Assembly: GCA_910576845.1 (NCBI GenBank)
Contig: CAJTJA010000027.1
Coordinates: 1-29,342, forward strand
Length of the DNA: 29,342 bases
Direction of reading: 5' to 3'
Source: an uncultured Oscillibacter sp.
GTDB taxonomy: Bacteria > Bacillota > Clostridia > Oscillospirales > Oscillospiraceae
Positions 1 through 8,950 of the stretch are shown in pieces (within the stretch, counting starts at the first letter, position 1; every line of letters begins with the position of its first letter). The notes beneath the pieces are model-generated. The model did no database searches, had not been told where the DNA came from, and worked only from the letters and a program-made list of their open reading frames with translations. A program made the position numbers and the translations under genes.

Positions 1-2486
1 TTCCGCTCGCCGAAGAGCTGGGTGAGCAGCTTCATGTAAGGCGTCTCTCCGCAGCCCGCGCAGGCTCCGGAGAATTCCAGCAGGGGCTGCTCGTACTGGC
101 TGCCTTTGACGGTGAACTTGTTCATGGGGTTGGGCTTGGGGGAGAGGGAGAGGCTGTAGTCCCAATTGGGCTGCTCGGGCATCTGGCTTTCAATTGGCTT
201 CATGACGATGGCCTTGTCTTTGGCGGCGCAGGCTGCGGCGCAGGTTCCGCAGCCGGTGCAGTCCAGGGGGTCCACCTGGATGCGGAAGCGCAGGCCCTCG
301 AAGCCTTTGCCCGTGGCCTGCTTCGCCACATAGCCCGCCGGAGCCCTCTGGATATCCTCCTGATTTAAAAGGAAGGGCCGGATAGCGGCGTGAGGGCACA
401 TGAGGGAGCACAGATTGCAGCCGATGCAGTTCTCCGGAAGCCAGCTTGCGACATGAGAGGCGAAGCCCCGCTTTTCGTAGCGGGAAGTGGACAAGGGGAC
501 GCTGCCGTCCGCCGCGTCCTGAAAGGCGCTGACCGGGAGGCTGTCGCCCTTCTGGGCGTTGACGGCCCGCATGACTGTGCGGACGTACCAGGGAGAGACG
601 GTGTCCTGCTCTTCCGGCTCGTCCGGGAGACTTGCCCAGGCGGCGGGGACGGGAATTTCGTGAAGGCCCGTGAGTCCGGCGTCCACGGCGGCGCAGTTCA
701 TGCGGACCACTTTGTCGCCCTTGCGGCCGTATGTCTTTTGAATAGCGGCCTTCATGTAATCGACGGCCTGGTCCACCGGGAGGACGCCGCTGAGTTTGAA
801 GAACGCGGCCTGAAGGACGCTGTTGGTCCGATTCCCCAGTCCGATGGCCCCGGCGGCGGCATTGGCGTCAATGGTATAGAACTTTGCTTTCCGCTTTGAC
901 AGGAGTCGTTTCACTTTGTTTGGGAGATGGGCTTCCAGATTTTCATCGGACCAATTGCAGTTGAGGAGGAAGGTTCCGCCCTCTTTGAGTTCGTTTACAA
1001 TGTCATATTTAGCGATGTAACTCTGGTTGTGGCAGGCGATGAAATCTGCCATGGTGACGTAATATGTGGAGAGAATGGGGGTGTGCCCGAATCGGAGGTG
1101 GCTTTTCGTTACGCCGCCGGATTTTTTGGTGTCGTACTCGAAATAGGCCTGGACATACTGGTCGGTGTTGTCCCCAATGATTTTAATGGAGTTTTTATTG
1201 GCTCCCACCGTGCCGTCGGACCCAAGGCCCCAGAACTTGCAGCTGATGGTTCGGGCGCCGGCGGTGACCACGTTTTCTCCGATGGGCAGGGAGCGGTGGG
1301 TCACATCATCGATGATGCCCACGGTAAAGTGGTCCTTTTGCTCCCCTGACATGTTGTCATAGACGGCAATCATCTGGGCGGGGGTGGTGTCTTTGCTGGA
1401 CAGGCCGTAACGTCCGCCCAGTACCTGAACCGGACGGCCGCCGTGCTGGAGGACGGAGCAGACGTCCTTATAAAGAGGCTCGCCTCCCGAGCCGGGCTCC
1501 TTGGTCCGGTCAAGAACCGTCAGCAGGCGGCAGCTCTCCGGCAGGGCGTCCAGGAAGTGCCTGGCGCTGAAGGGCCGGTACAGCCGGACCTGGAGAAAAC
1601 CTATTTTGCGCCCCTGAGCATTCAGATACCGGACGACCTCCTGAAGACAGCCGGAGACACTGCCCATGGCGACAACCACCTGTTCCGCCTGGGGGTCTCC
1701 ATAATAATTGAAAAGCCGGTAGTCCCGGCCCGTCAGGCCGGACATCCGGGCCATGTACTCCTCCACGATGCCGGGAACGGCGTCATAATAGGGGTTGACC
1801 GCTTCTCGAAGCTGAAAAGCCGTGTCCGGGTTGATGACCGTGGAGCGCATGAGGGGATGCTCGCTGTTCAGGGCATTGGCCCGGAAACGGTTCAGGGCCT
1901 CCATATCCAGCATGCCGGCCAGGTCTCCGTAATCCAGCACGTCAATTTTCTGAATTTCGTGACTGGTGCGGAAGCCGTCGAAGAAGTGCATGAAGGGCAC
2001 CCGGCTTTTAATGGCGGAAAGGTGGGCAACCGCCGCCAAATCCATGCATTCCTGAACGCAGGAGGAGGCCAGCTGGGCAAAGCCGGTTTGACGGCAGGCC
2101 ATCACATCGGAGTGATCCCCGAAGATGGAAAAAGCGCTGGTGCCCACGGTCCGGGCGGCTACGTGGATGACGCCTGGCAGAAGCTGGCCGGCGATGCGGT
2201 AGAGAGGCGGTACCATCAGCATCAGGCCCTGGCTGGCGGTATAGCTGGTGGTGAGGGCTCCGGCTTCCAGAGAGCCATGCATGGCCCCGCAGGCTCCGGC
2301 CTCGCTCTGCATCTCCATAAGGCGGACGCTTTGACCGAAAATGTTCCGCATTCCGTTGGCTGCCCAAGTGTCCACGTGCTCCGCCATGGGGCTGGAGGGA
2401 GTGATGGGATAGATGGTCGCAACCTCTGTAAAGGCATAGCTTGCGTAGGCGGCGGCCTCGTTGCCGTCCATTGTTTTGCGCTTCAT
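1..2486 (-). CDS. nifJ: Pyruvate:ferredoxin (flavodoxin) oxidoreductase, N-terminal 828 residues
   Basis: This enzyme oxidises pyruvate with CoA to acetyl-CoA and CO2 and passes electrons to ferredoxin or flavodoxin; it is a cytoplasmic core enzyme of anaerobic fermentation. Translating the minus strand from the ATG at 2486 gives MKRKTMDGNEAAAYASYAFT, then the pyruvate-binding motif YPITPSSPMAE near residue 26. A typical 2[4Fe-4S] ferredoxin domain follows, with CIGCNLCSLMCP near residue 687 and CTGCGTCAAAC near 741. The start of the TPP-binding domain, CAGCGETPY, is near 809. The reading frame is open to the window edge, so about 350 C-terminal residues of the usual 1,170-1,200 lie outside. 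The start is supported by AAGGAGG 6 bases upstream and a near-consensus promoter at 2551-2579. It is transcribed divergently from smc. Family identity is secure; the physiological direction is not shown by sequence. Confidence 0.97.
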   Translation of the reverse strand, partial: MKRKTMDGNEAAAYASYAFTEVATIYPITPSSPMAEHVDTWAANGMRNIFGQSVRLMEMQSEAGACGAMHGSLEAGALTTSYTASQGLMLMVPPLYRIAGQLLPGVIHVAARTVGTSAFSIFGDHSDVMACRQTGFAQLASSCVQECMDLAAVAHLSAIKSRVPFMHFFDGFRTSHEIQKIDVLDYGDLAGMLDMEALNRFRANALNSEHPLMRSTVINPDTAFQLREAVNPYYDAVPGIVEEYMARMSGLTGRDYRLFNYYGDPQAEQVVVAMGSVSGCLQEVVRYLNAQGRKIGFLQVRLYRPFSARHFLDALPESCRLLTVLDRTKEPGSGGEPLYKDVCSVLQHGGRPVQVLGGRYGLSSKDTTPAQMIAVYDNMSGEQKDHFTVGIIDDVTHRSLPIGENVVTAGARTISCKFWGLGSDGTVGANKNSIKIIGDNTDQYVQAYFEYDTKKSGGVTKSHLRFGHTPILSTYYVTMADFIACHNQSYIAKYDIVNELKEGGTFLLNCNWSDENLEAHLPNKVKRLLSKRKAKFYTIDANAAAGAIGLGNRTNSVLQAAFFKLSGVLPVDQAVDYMKAAIQKTYGRKGDKVVRMNCAAVDAGLTGLHEIPVPAAWASLPDEPEEQDTVSPWYVRTVMRAVNAQKGDSLPVSAFQDAADGSVPLSTSRYEKRGFASHVASWLPENCIGCNLCSLMCPHAAIRPFLLNQEDIQRAPAGYVAKQATGKGFEGLRFRIQVDPLDCTGCGTCAAACAAKDKAIVMKPIESQMPEQPNWDYSLSLSPKPNPMNKFTVKGSQYEQPLLEFSGACAGCGETPYMKLLTQLFGER

Positions 2487-2550
2487 AACGGTTCCTCCTT
2501 TTTCAAGATGAATCGGTATTCGCATGGATAATAAATGAATTCATATGTCT

Positions 2551-2579
2551 ATTATGGCATGCAGACATCATACTGTCAA
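2551..2579 (-). promoter_or_regulatory. Sigma-A type promoter of nifJ
   Basis: On the minus strand a perfect -35 TTGACA (2579-2574) is separated by exactly 17 bases from CATAAT (2556-2551), five of six matches to the -10 consensus. The start codon is about 65 bases from the -10. A 10-base palindrome, ATGAATTCAT (2535-2544), lies in the predicted leader and could be an operator, but that is only a guess. Confidence 0.8.
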
Positions 2580-2640
2580 GGGAAGACTTTTACGATTTCT
2601 TCCAGTTGAAGAACTCCAAACTCCCTTTACAGATTTTGTC

Positions 2641-2669
2641 TTGAAATGCGGCGTATTCTCTGATATAGT
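2641..2669 (+). promoter_or_regulatory. Promoter of the smc-ftsY-rph-nadD-rsfS cluster
   Basis: TTGAAA (2641-2646), a 17-base spacer, then TATAGT (2664-2669) lie about 52 bases before the smc start. The leader holds a small inverted repeat, TGGAGC and GCTCCA (about 2680-2706), just upstream of the ribosome site. No other promoter this good was seen before rsfS, which suggests one long transcript. Confidence 0.7.
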
Positions 2670-2720
2670 TAATTGATTATTGGAGCCGCCTGAGAGAGCC
2701 GCTCCAGCAGAGGTGGAAAC

Positions 2721-5700
2721 GTGTATTTAAAAGCATTGGAAATTCAGGGCTTCAAGTCCTTTCCCGACAAGACGGTTTTGAACTTCGGCGAGGATATCAC
2801 CGCCATTGTGGGTCCCAATGGTTCGGGAAAGTCCAATATTTCCGACGCCATCCGCTGGGTGATGGGGGAACAGAGCGCCAAGGGCCTCCGGGGCTCGAAG
2901 ATGGAGGATGTGATCTTTGGCGGTACGGAAGAGCGGAACCAGGTGGGATTTGCCCAAGTGACGCTGGTACTGGATAACACCGAACATATTTTTCCCTCTA
3001 TGGAGGAGGCGGAGGTGGCCGTTACCCGCCGGTATTACCGCAGCGGGGAGAGCGAATACTACATCAACCGCCAGTCTGTCCGCCTCAAGGATGTGACGGA
3101 ACTGTTTCTGGACACCGGCCTGGGCCGGGAGGGCTATTCCATCATCGGCCAGGGTAAGATCGACGAGATTCTCTCTACCCGGAGCAGTGAGCGCCGGGAG
3201 ATTTTTGAAGAGGCGGCGGGCATTTCCCGTTTCCGATACCGGAAGGAGGAGGCGGAGCGGAAGCTGGAGCGGACGGAGGAAAACCTGATCCGCATCAACG
3301 ATAAAATCTCCGAGCTGGAACTCCAGGTGGAGCCGCTGCGGGATCAGGCGGAAAAGGCGAAGCAGTATCTGCTTCTTCGGGACAAGCTGCGGCTTTTGGA
3401 AATTTCCGTGTGGCTGGAAAATTTGGATGCGTTAAAAATCAATGCCAGGAAGCTGGAGCTGGATTTCCGGGCCGCCGAAAAGGAGCGTGACGAGGCCCGA
3501 GCCGCGCTGGACGCGCTGTATGCCGAAGGGGAGCGCTTCGGCGAGGCAATGCGGCAAAAGGACATGGAGGCGGAACGGGTCCGGGCGGAGGCCGGTGAGC
3601 TGGATGCCCAGACCAAGGACCAGTCCGCCGCTATCGCGGTGCTGGAGAGCGGCATCGCCCATAATCAGGAAAACATCGACCGGGCTCAGGCGGAGCTGGT
3701 GGAGTCGGACAGCCGGGCAGGAGGTCTGGCGGCCCAGGCCGCCGGGGAGAAAGAGCGCGCCCAGGAGCTTTCCGTCCGTTTGGAAAAATTAAACGAGGGC
3801 CTGGATGCCCTGTTGGAACGTGCCCGTGCCGCAGCCGCCGAGGCGGGAGGGCAGCAGTCTGAGGCGGAGGCCCTCCGGGGCCGGGAGGCTGTGGCGGTGG
3901 CGGCGGCGGCCGGCGCCAGGGCGGAGGCCGCCGCTGTCTCTGCGGAAAGCGGACAGATGGAGGAGCGGCGCAGCGCCGTGGAGGCAGAGAAGACTGCCGT
4001 CGAGGAGCGGCTGGAGCAGGCCCGAAAGGAAGCGAAGGCGAATCGCCGCGCTTTGGAGGACGCAAGGGATGAAGCGGTGGCGGCGGCCAATATCATCGCG
4101 GGACACAGCCTGCGGATGGAGGAGCGGGAGCGAAAAGCCGCCGCCGCTTCGGAAAAGCGGATGAAGCTGACCATGGATGCCGGAGCGCTGGAAAACCGCA
4201 TCCGGCTGCTGGCGGAGATGGAGAAGGATTACGAGGGCTTTTCCAAGGCGGTAAAGCTGGTGTGTCAAAACAACCTGCGGGGAATCCACGGTCCTGTGGC
4301 GGGACTGATGAGAACGGATCAGCGGTACACAGTGGCTATTGAGATTGCCTTGGGAGCAGGCCTTCAAAATATTGTGGTGGACCGGGAGGAGGACGCCAAG
4401 GCCGCCATCGGTTTTTTGAAGCAGCGGGACGGAGGCCGGGCCACCTTCCTGCCTCTCACCGCCATCCGGGGAGAGGAGCTGCGCCTGAGCGGCGTAGAGC
4501 GGGAGTTTGGTTTCGTGGGTATTGCCTCCCGGCTGGTAGAGTTTGACTCCAGATATCAGAACATTTTTCAAAATCTTTTGGGCCGTACGGTGATTGTGGA
4601 GGATATGGACTGCGGCATCGTCCTGGCCCGGAAGTATCGTAATGCCTTCCGCATTGTCACCCTGGACGGACAGGTAATCAACCGGGGCGGTTCCATGACC
4701 GGTGGTTCCATCTCCCGGAATGCCGGCGTGCTGAGCCGGGCCGCGGAACTGGAGAAGCTTCGTGGCCGCTGGGCGGAAATGCGGGAATGCCTTGAGGCGG
4801 CCAGACGGGAGGAGGAGGCGGTCCGGCGCGATCTTTCGGCCGCCCGCTATGATGTGGAGACTGCCGAGGGCCAGCGCCGCCAGGCGGAGGATGAGGTGCT
4901 CCGGCTGGAGGGGGCGAAAAATCATTTTGACAGCTTATTGAATTCCCTCAGGGAGAACATGGAGAATCTGGAGGGAGAGCTGGAGAGCCTGGCAGGCCAT
5001 TTAGCGGAGAATGTCCGCCGAAAGGAAGCGGCGGAGAGAACGGTTGCCCAGCAGGAGGCGCAGGCGGCTCAATACCGGGAACAGGCCGCGGCGGCCCTGT
5101 CCGGGCAGTCGGAACTCTTGGCCCAGTCCAATGCGCTGACAGAGGAAGTCGCGGCGAAAAAAGAGGAGCTGGCGGCGCTTGCGGCCGGTCGGGACGCGGC
5201 GTTCCGGCGGTCGGAGGACCTCCGGCGGCTTGCGTCGGAGCTGACCGGAAACCGGCAGCAGAAAGAGCAGACCCTTCAGAGTTATCAGGAGGCGATTAAA
5301 AAGGCCCGGGCGGAGATTGCGGCATGCCGGGAGAGTATGGACGGCTTGAACCGCCGGCGGCAGGCCTGTCAGGAACGGCTCTCCGCTCTGAATGATGAAA
5401 AAATGGCCCTGGAGGCCCAAAGGACCGCCCAGAACAAGGCTGGCCAGGAGATGAACGAGCGTCTTTTGAATCTGGAGCGTTCTGCTTCCCGGCTGGAGCA
5501 GAAGCTGGCGACATCCGGCATGGAGGAAAAGCAGATTATCGACCGCCTTTGGGAGCACTATGAGCTGAGCCACAGCGACGCGCAGGCGCAGAGAATCGAA
5601 CTGGAGAGCATTCCGAAGGCCACCCGGCGGATTGGGGAGCTGAAGCGGGAGATCTCCGCTTTGGGTACGCCGAATATTGGAGCGATTGAGGAGTATGAGC

Positions 5701-6281
5701 GGGTCAACAGCCGGTATACTTATTTAACAGGCCAGCGGGACGATGTGGAAAAGGCCAAGAAGGAGCTGACGGATATCATCGGCGGCATCACCGGGGAAAT
5801 GACCCGTATTTTTGCCGAGCAGTTCCGGCTGTTAAACGAGAGCTTTCAGGCCACATTTTTGGAGATGTTCGGCGGTGGTCAGGCCCGCCTGGAACTGGAG
5901 GATGAGGGAGATATCCTGAACTCCGGCATTGAGATTAAGGCTCAGCCGCCGGGAAAGACCCTTAAGACCATCTCCCTTCTCTCCGGCGGGGAAAAGGCCT
6001 TTGTGGCCATCGCGCTGTATTTCTCCATTTTGAAGGTTCACCCCACGCCCTTCTGCGTTATGGACGAGATTGAGGCGGCTCTGGACGACGTGAACGTCAC
6101 CCGCTATGCCCGATATATGCGGGGGCTTGCGGGAAGGACGCAGTTTATCGTCATCACCCATCGCCGGGGCACCATGGAGGAGGCTGATGTGCTCTATGGC
6201 GTCACCATGCAGGAAAAGGGCGTTTCCAAGATTCTGACAATCAACCTGAACGATATGGCCAAGGAGCTGGATATTCGGTGA
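2721..6281 (+). CDS. smc: Chromosome segregation ATPase SMC
   Basis: SMC is the ring-forming ATPase of bacterial condensin. It works with ScpA and ScpB to compact and segregate the origin region. The 1,186-residue product has full family length. The Walker A motif GPNGSGKSN is at residues 31-39. Two long Glu/Arg/Ala-rich coiled coils flank a hinge at about residues 520-665. The ABC signature LLSGGEKAF (about 1083) and Walker B VMDEIEAALDD (about 1110) are both in the C-terminal head. The start is GTG, chosen because AGAGGTGG lies just upstream and the protein then begins MYLKALEIQGFKSF, as usual for the family. It heads the operon, whereas in many Firmicutes smc follows rnc; rnc is not here. 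The coding sequence is complete and all catalytic motifs are intact. Confidence 0.98.
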   Translation: MYLKALEIQGFKSFPDKTVLNFGEDITAIVGPNGSGKSNISDAIRWVMGEQSAKGLRGSKMEDVIFGGTEERNQVGFAQVTLVLDNTEHIFPSMEEAEVAVTRRYYRSGESEYYINRQSVRLKDVTELFLDTGLGREGYSIIGQGKIDEILSTRSSERREIFEEAAGISRFRYRKEEAERKLERTEENLIRINDKISELELQVEPLRDQAEKAKQYLLLRDKLRLLEISVWLENLDALKINARKLELDFRAAEKERDEARAALDALYAEGERFGEAMRQKDMEAERVRAEAGELDAQTKDQSAAIAVLESGIAHNQENIDRAQAELVESDSRAGGLAAQAAGEKERAQELSVRLEKLNEGLDALLERARAAAAEAGGQQSEAEALRGREAVAVAAAAGARAEAAAVSAESGQMEERRSAVEAEKTAVEERLEQARKEAKANRRALEDARDEAVAAANIIAGHSLRMEERERKAAAASEKRMKLTMDAGALENRIRLLAEMEKDYEGFSKAVKLVCQNNLRGIHGPVAGLMRTDQRYTVAIEIALGAGLQNIVVDREEDAKAAIGFLKQRDGGRATFLPLTAIRGEELRLSGVEREFGFVGIASRLVEFDSRYQNIFQNLLGRTVIVEDMDCGIVLARKYRNAFRIVTLDGQVINRGGSMTGGSISRNAGVLSRAAELEKLRGRWAEMRECLEAARREEEAVRRDLSAARYDVETAEGQRRQAEDEVLRLEGAKNHFDSLLNSLRENMENLEGELESLAGHLAENVRRKEAAERTVAQQEAQAAQYREQAAAALSGQSELLAQSNALTEEVAAKKEELAALAAGRDAAFRRSEDLRRLASELTGNRQQKEQTLQSYQEAIKKARAEIAACRESMDGLNRRRQACQERLSALNDEKMALEAQRTAQNKAGQEMNERLLNLERSASRLEQKLATSGMEEKQIIDRLWEHYELSHSDAQAQRIELESIPKATRRIGELKREISALGTPNIGAIEEYERVNSRYTYLTGQRDDVEKAKKELTDIIGGITGEMTRIFAEQFRLLNESFQATFLEMFGGGQARLELEDEGDILNSGIEIKAQPPGKTLKTISLLSGGEKAFVAIALYFSILKVHPTPFCVMDEIEAALDDVNVTRYARYMRGLAGRTQFIVITHRRGTMEEADVLYGVTMQEKGVSKILTINLNDMAKELDIR

Positions 6282-6328
6282 GGGAGGAATGAAACCGTGA
6301 GAGCGGCTGGGATTGCAGGGAGCCCCTT

Positions 6329-6457
6329 TTGCTGATTGCAGTATTGCCGCTGCCGGGACTGTACCGCGATGGTTTTATCTTGCCCGCGATGGGGTTGATT
6401 TGTTTTGTCATTGGCGCTGTGCTGGTCCGGTGGAGCAGGGTAAATCGGTGCAAGTAG
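6329..6457 (+). CDS. Tiny putative membrane protein (42 residues), possibly a frameshifted gene
   Basis: A 42-codon frame between smc and ftsY opens with TTG and reads LIAVLPLPGLYRDGFILPAM, then a hydrophobic stretch ending in the basic tail WSRVNRCK. That is a plausible one- or two-span membrane peptide. AGGGAG sits six bases before the TTG. A second reading is that the true gene begins at GTG 6297 behind GGGAGG (MRAAGIAG...) and has been shifted: its own frame stops at 6333-6335, just past the point where the hydrophobic frame starts. Joining the two frames by removing one base near 6321-6328 gives one continuous peptide of about 53 residues. No family is recognised. The gene may be real in either form, a sequencing error or a pseudogene. 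Confidence 0.4.
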   Translation: MLIAVLPLPGLYRDGFILPAMGLICFVIGAVLVRWSRVNRCK

Positions 6458-6485
6458 CAGGAAATTCCGAATTTTGGAGGGTAAC

Positions 6486-7358
6486 ATGGGCTTTTTTGAC
6501 AAGCTGAAAAAGATTACGACCAATTTGTTCTCTACCTTCACGGAAGCCGACGAGGCGTTTTTTGAAGAGCTGGAGGAGACATTGATTTTAGCGGATTTAG
6601 GTATGGAAACCGCTGTGGAGACGGTGGAAAAGCTCCGGGAGCGGGTTCGCAGGAACGGCCTGCGGGATCAGGAGGAGGTTAAGGCCGCCCTCCGGGCGGT
6701 GCTGGTGGAGGAACTGGATATTGGAACCACAGAGCTGAATGTTTCCACCACCCCCAGCGTCATGCTGTTTATCGGTGTCAACGGCGTGGGGAAGACCACC
6801 TCCATCGGCAAGCTGGCTTATCTTTTAAAGATGTGCGGCAAGCGCTGCCTTCTCTGCGCGGCAGATACCTTCCGGGCGGCGGCGGCGGACCAGCTGGAGA
6901 TTTGGGCGGAGCGGGCCGGATGCGAGCTGGTCCGCCAGCATGAGGGAGCGGACCCCGGGGCGGTGCTGTTTGATGCGCTCCAGGCCGCCAAGGCTCGGGG
7001 TGTGGATGTGGTGCTCTGCGACACGGCGGGGCGGCTTCATAATAAGGCAAACCTCATGGCGGAGCTTGCCAAGCTTTCTAAGATCATTGACCGGGAGTGC
7101 CCCGGCGCGGCCCGGGAGACTCTGCTGGTCTTGGACGCCACCACAGGGCAGAACGGCCTGGTTCAGGCCCGAACCTTTAAGGAGGCGGCGGGACTGACGG
7201 GCATCATCCTCACCAAGCTGGACGGCACCGCCAAGGGCGGCATCGCCGTGGCGATTGCGAAAGAGCTGGGCGTGCCTGTAAAGTTTGCGGGCATGGGAGA
7301 GGGTATTGGAGATCTTCAGCCCTTTGACTCCGAGGCTTATGCCGAGGCCATCATTTGA
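6486..7358 (+). CDS. ftsY: Signal recognition particle receptor FtsY
   Basis: FtsY is the SRP receptor GTPase that docks ribosome-nascent-chain complexes at the membrane with Ffh and 4.5S RNA. The 290-residue product is essentially the NG domain alone; the long acidic A domain of enterobacterial FtsY is absent, as is normal in Firmicutes. An N-terminal amphipathic helix, MGFFDKLKKITTNLFSTF, is followed by the P-loop GVNGVGKTT (about residue 97), DTFRAAAADQLEIWA, DTAGRLHNKANLM, LDATTGQNGL and TKLDGTAKGG, all hallmarks of the SRP GTPases. I place the start at the ATG at 6486, with GGAGGG five bases upstream, rather than the in-frame TTG at 6474, which overlaps that ribosome site. It lies in the smc cluster, a common Firmicute pairing. 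Confidence 0.97.
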   Translation: MGFFDKLKKITTNLFSTFTEADEAFFEELEETLILADLGMETAVETVEKLRERVRRNGLRDQEEVKAALRAVLVEELDIGTTELNVSTTPSVMLFIGVNGVGKTTSIGKLAYLLKMCGKRCLLCAADTFRAAAADQLEIWAERAGCELVRQHEGADPGAVLFDALQAAKARGVDVVLCDTAGRLHNKANLMAELAKLSKIIDRECPGAARETLLVLDATTGQNGLVQARTFKEAAGLTGIILTKLDGTAKGGIAVAIAKELGVPVKFAGMGEGIGDLQPFDSEAYAEAII

Positions 7359-7372
7359 AGGAGGCGGGCACT

Positions 7373-7612
7373 GTGTTCAACTGCTGTCCCCGCTGCGGGG
7401 AGGCTTTGAAGCCGGGATTTCTGCGGAGCGGACAGAGGAGCGTCCTCTGGACCCCCTTTGATGAGGAGGATCGGTTCACATGCCTCCCGGGGCGGGAGGG
7501 GGAATTTTCCCTCCCGGGGGCGAATCTCTGGAGAGGCGCGAAATGCCCGGCCCAATACTGCGGAAACTGCGGCTTGATTTTGATTGAGACAAAAGAGGAG
7601 GAATCAACTTGA
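7373..7612 (+). CDS. Small zinc-ribbon protein, probably DUF6487/PF20097-like
   Basis: The 79-residue product has two cysteine knuckles, CCPRCG near the N-terminus and CGNCG near the C-terminus, which could together bind one zinc. Between them lies a short basic and tryptophan-containing region (RSVLWTPFDEEDRFTC). This spacing resembles the DUF6487 (PF20097) zinc-ribbon family as I remember it; the assignment needs a profile search. GTG 7373 is the best start, with AAGGAGG eight bases upstream; the longer in-frame TTG at 7355 would overlap that site. The stop TGA overlaps the TTG start of rph by two bases, which implies translational coupling. The function is unknown. Its place between ftsY and rph suggests a housekeeping role rather than a mobile gene. 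Confidence 0.75.
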   Translation: MFNCCPRCGEALKPGFLRSGQRSVLWTPFDEEDRFTCLPGREGEFSLPGANLWRGAKCPAQYCGNCGLILIETKEEEST

Positions 7613-8331
7613 CCAGAGAAGACGGCCGGGCCTTCCATGAACTGCGGCCTGTGAAAATTACCACGGATTTCATCAAATTTGCCGAGGGCAGCTGCCTGAT
7701 TGAGTGCGGAGACACAAAGGTCCTCTGCTGTGCCAGCGTGGAGGACCGGGTTCCGCCCCACGTCCCCTTTGGAGAGGGCTGGGTTACTGCTGAGTACTCC
7801 ATGCTGCCCAGGGCCAACCGGGAGCGGAGCCGCCGGGATGTGGCGAAGCTGAAGCTTTCTCCCAGAAGCGCAGAGATTCAGCGTTTGGTGGGCCGGTCCC
7901 TTCGGTCCGCCGTGGATATGGAGCGCCTGGGAGAGCATACCATTACCATTGACTGCGACGTTCTCCAAGGGGACGGCGGGACCCGGACGGCCTCTGTCAC
8001 CGGGGGCTTTGTGGCGTTGGCCCTGGCCTGCCGGAAGCTGGTGGAGAACGGTGATCTGGCCTCCAGTCCCATCCGGCACTATGTCACCGGCGTTTCGGCG
8101 GGGATTGTGGAGGACACACCGCTGCTGGATCTTCGGTACAGCGAGGACAGCCGGGCCCAGGTGGATTTGAACTGCGTTATGAACGAGCTGGGAGAGCTGA
8201 TTGAAATCCAGGGCACCGGAGAGGGACGGGCATTCAGCCCTGTGGAGCAGCAGGAGCTGGTCCGGCTCTGTGCCAAGGGCTGCAAGGAGCTGCTGGCGGT
8301 CCAAAAAGAAGCGCTGGGGGGAAAATTGTGA
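7609..8331 (+). CDS. rph: Ribonuclease PH
   Basis: RNase PH is a phosphate-dependent 3'-5' exoribonuclease that trims tRNA precursors and rRNA, releasing nucleoside diphosphates. The 240-residue product matches family length and shows RSRRDVAKLKLSPRSAEIQR, GRSLRSAVDMERLGEHTI, CDVLQGDGGTRTASVTG and the C-terminal GTGEGRAFS element, which cover the substrate-binding arginines and phosphate site. The start is TTG, placed by the GAGGAGG ribosome site and by the family N-terminus (R-EDGR-FHELRPVKIT). It overlaps the preceding zinc-ribbon gene, and its stop overlaps the start region of rdgB. The rph-rdgB pair is common in bacteria. Confidence 0.97.
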   Translation: MTREDGRAFHELRPVKITTDFIKFAEGSCLIECGDTKVLCCASVEDRVPPHVPFGEGWVTAEYSMLPRANRERSRRDVAKLKLSPRSAEIQRLVGRSLRSAVDMERLGEHTITIDCDVLQGDGGTRTASVTGGFVALALACRKLVENGDLASSPIRHYVTGVSAGIVEDTPLLDLRYSEDSRAQVDLNCVMNELGELIEIQGTGEGRAFSPVEQQELVRLCAKGCKELLAVQKEALGGKL

Positions 8332-8927
8332 TGAGCGAGAAATTTGTGCTGGCCACCCATAACCCTGGGAAGCTGGCGGAGATGCGGGCGATTTTGTCCG
8401 GCTTGGGGGTTGAAGTCCTCAGTCCTGCCGAAGCGGGTGTGGAAGTGGATGTGGAAGAGACCGGAAGCACGTTTGCCGAGAACGCCATGCTGAAAGCAAA
8501 GGCGGTCTGCGCCTCGGCGTGCCTGCCCGCTATTGCCGATGACTCCGGACTCTGTGCAGACGCGCTGAACGGCGGCCCCGGCGTATACTCCGCCCGTTAT
8601 GGCGGGGAGGGGTTGGACGACCGAAAGCGGTGCCTGCTGCTGCTGCGGAATCTTCGGGGCCAGACTACCCGGGCGGCTCACTTTTCCTGCGCCGTGGCCT
8701 GCGCGTTCCCCAATGGGGATACGCTGGAGGCGGAGGGCCGCTGTGACGGGGCCATCGCTTTCGCCCCCTTGGGGGAGGGCGGCTTTGGCTATGACCCTGT
8801 GTTTTTGATTCCGGAAAAGGGAAAGACGTTTGGGCAGCTTAGTTCGGAGGAGAAGAGCGCTATTTCTCACCGGGGAAAAGCCTTGGCAGCCTTTTCGGAG
8901 AAACTGGGAACTTATCTCAAAAAGTAA
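8331..8927 (+). CDS. rdgB: XTP/dITP diphosphatase (RdgB/HAM1 family)
   Basis: This house-cleaning enzyme hydrolyses dITP, dXTP, ITP and XTP to monophosphates so that deaminated purines are not built into DNA or RNA. The 198-residue product carries the family motifs in order: ATHNPGKLAEM near the N-terminus, ADDSGLCADALNGGPGVYSA, GFGYDPVFLIPEKGKTF and SHRGKAL near the C-terminus. I choose ATG 8331; GTG three bases earlier is equally placed relative to the GGGGGG ribosome site. The start overlaps the rph stop, which indicates coupling. Confidence 0.96.
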   Translation: MSEKFVLATHNPGKLAEMRAILSGLGVEVLSPAEAGVEVDVEETGSTFAENAMLKAKAVCASACLPAIADDSGLCADALNGGPGVYSARYGGEGLDDRKRCLLLLRNLRGQTTRAAHFSCAVACAFPNGDTLEAEGRCDGAIAFAPLGEGGFGYDPVFLIPEKGKTFGQLSSEEKSAISHRGKALAAFSEKLGTYLKK

Positions 8928-8950
8928 ACGTCTGAAAAGGGGAATGAACC

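Noticed and set aside
2487..2720. Riboswitch or T-box in the nifJ/smc gap
   Set aside because: Only promoters, a short palindrome and a small hairpin are visible; no anti-terminator or conserved RNA motif was recognised.
3789..4925. A 378-codon minus-strand frame within smc
   Set aside because: It is a compositional shadow of the smc coiled coil and hinge; smc is complete on the plus strand.
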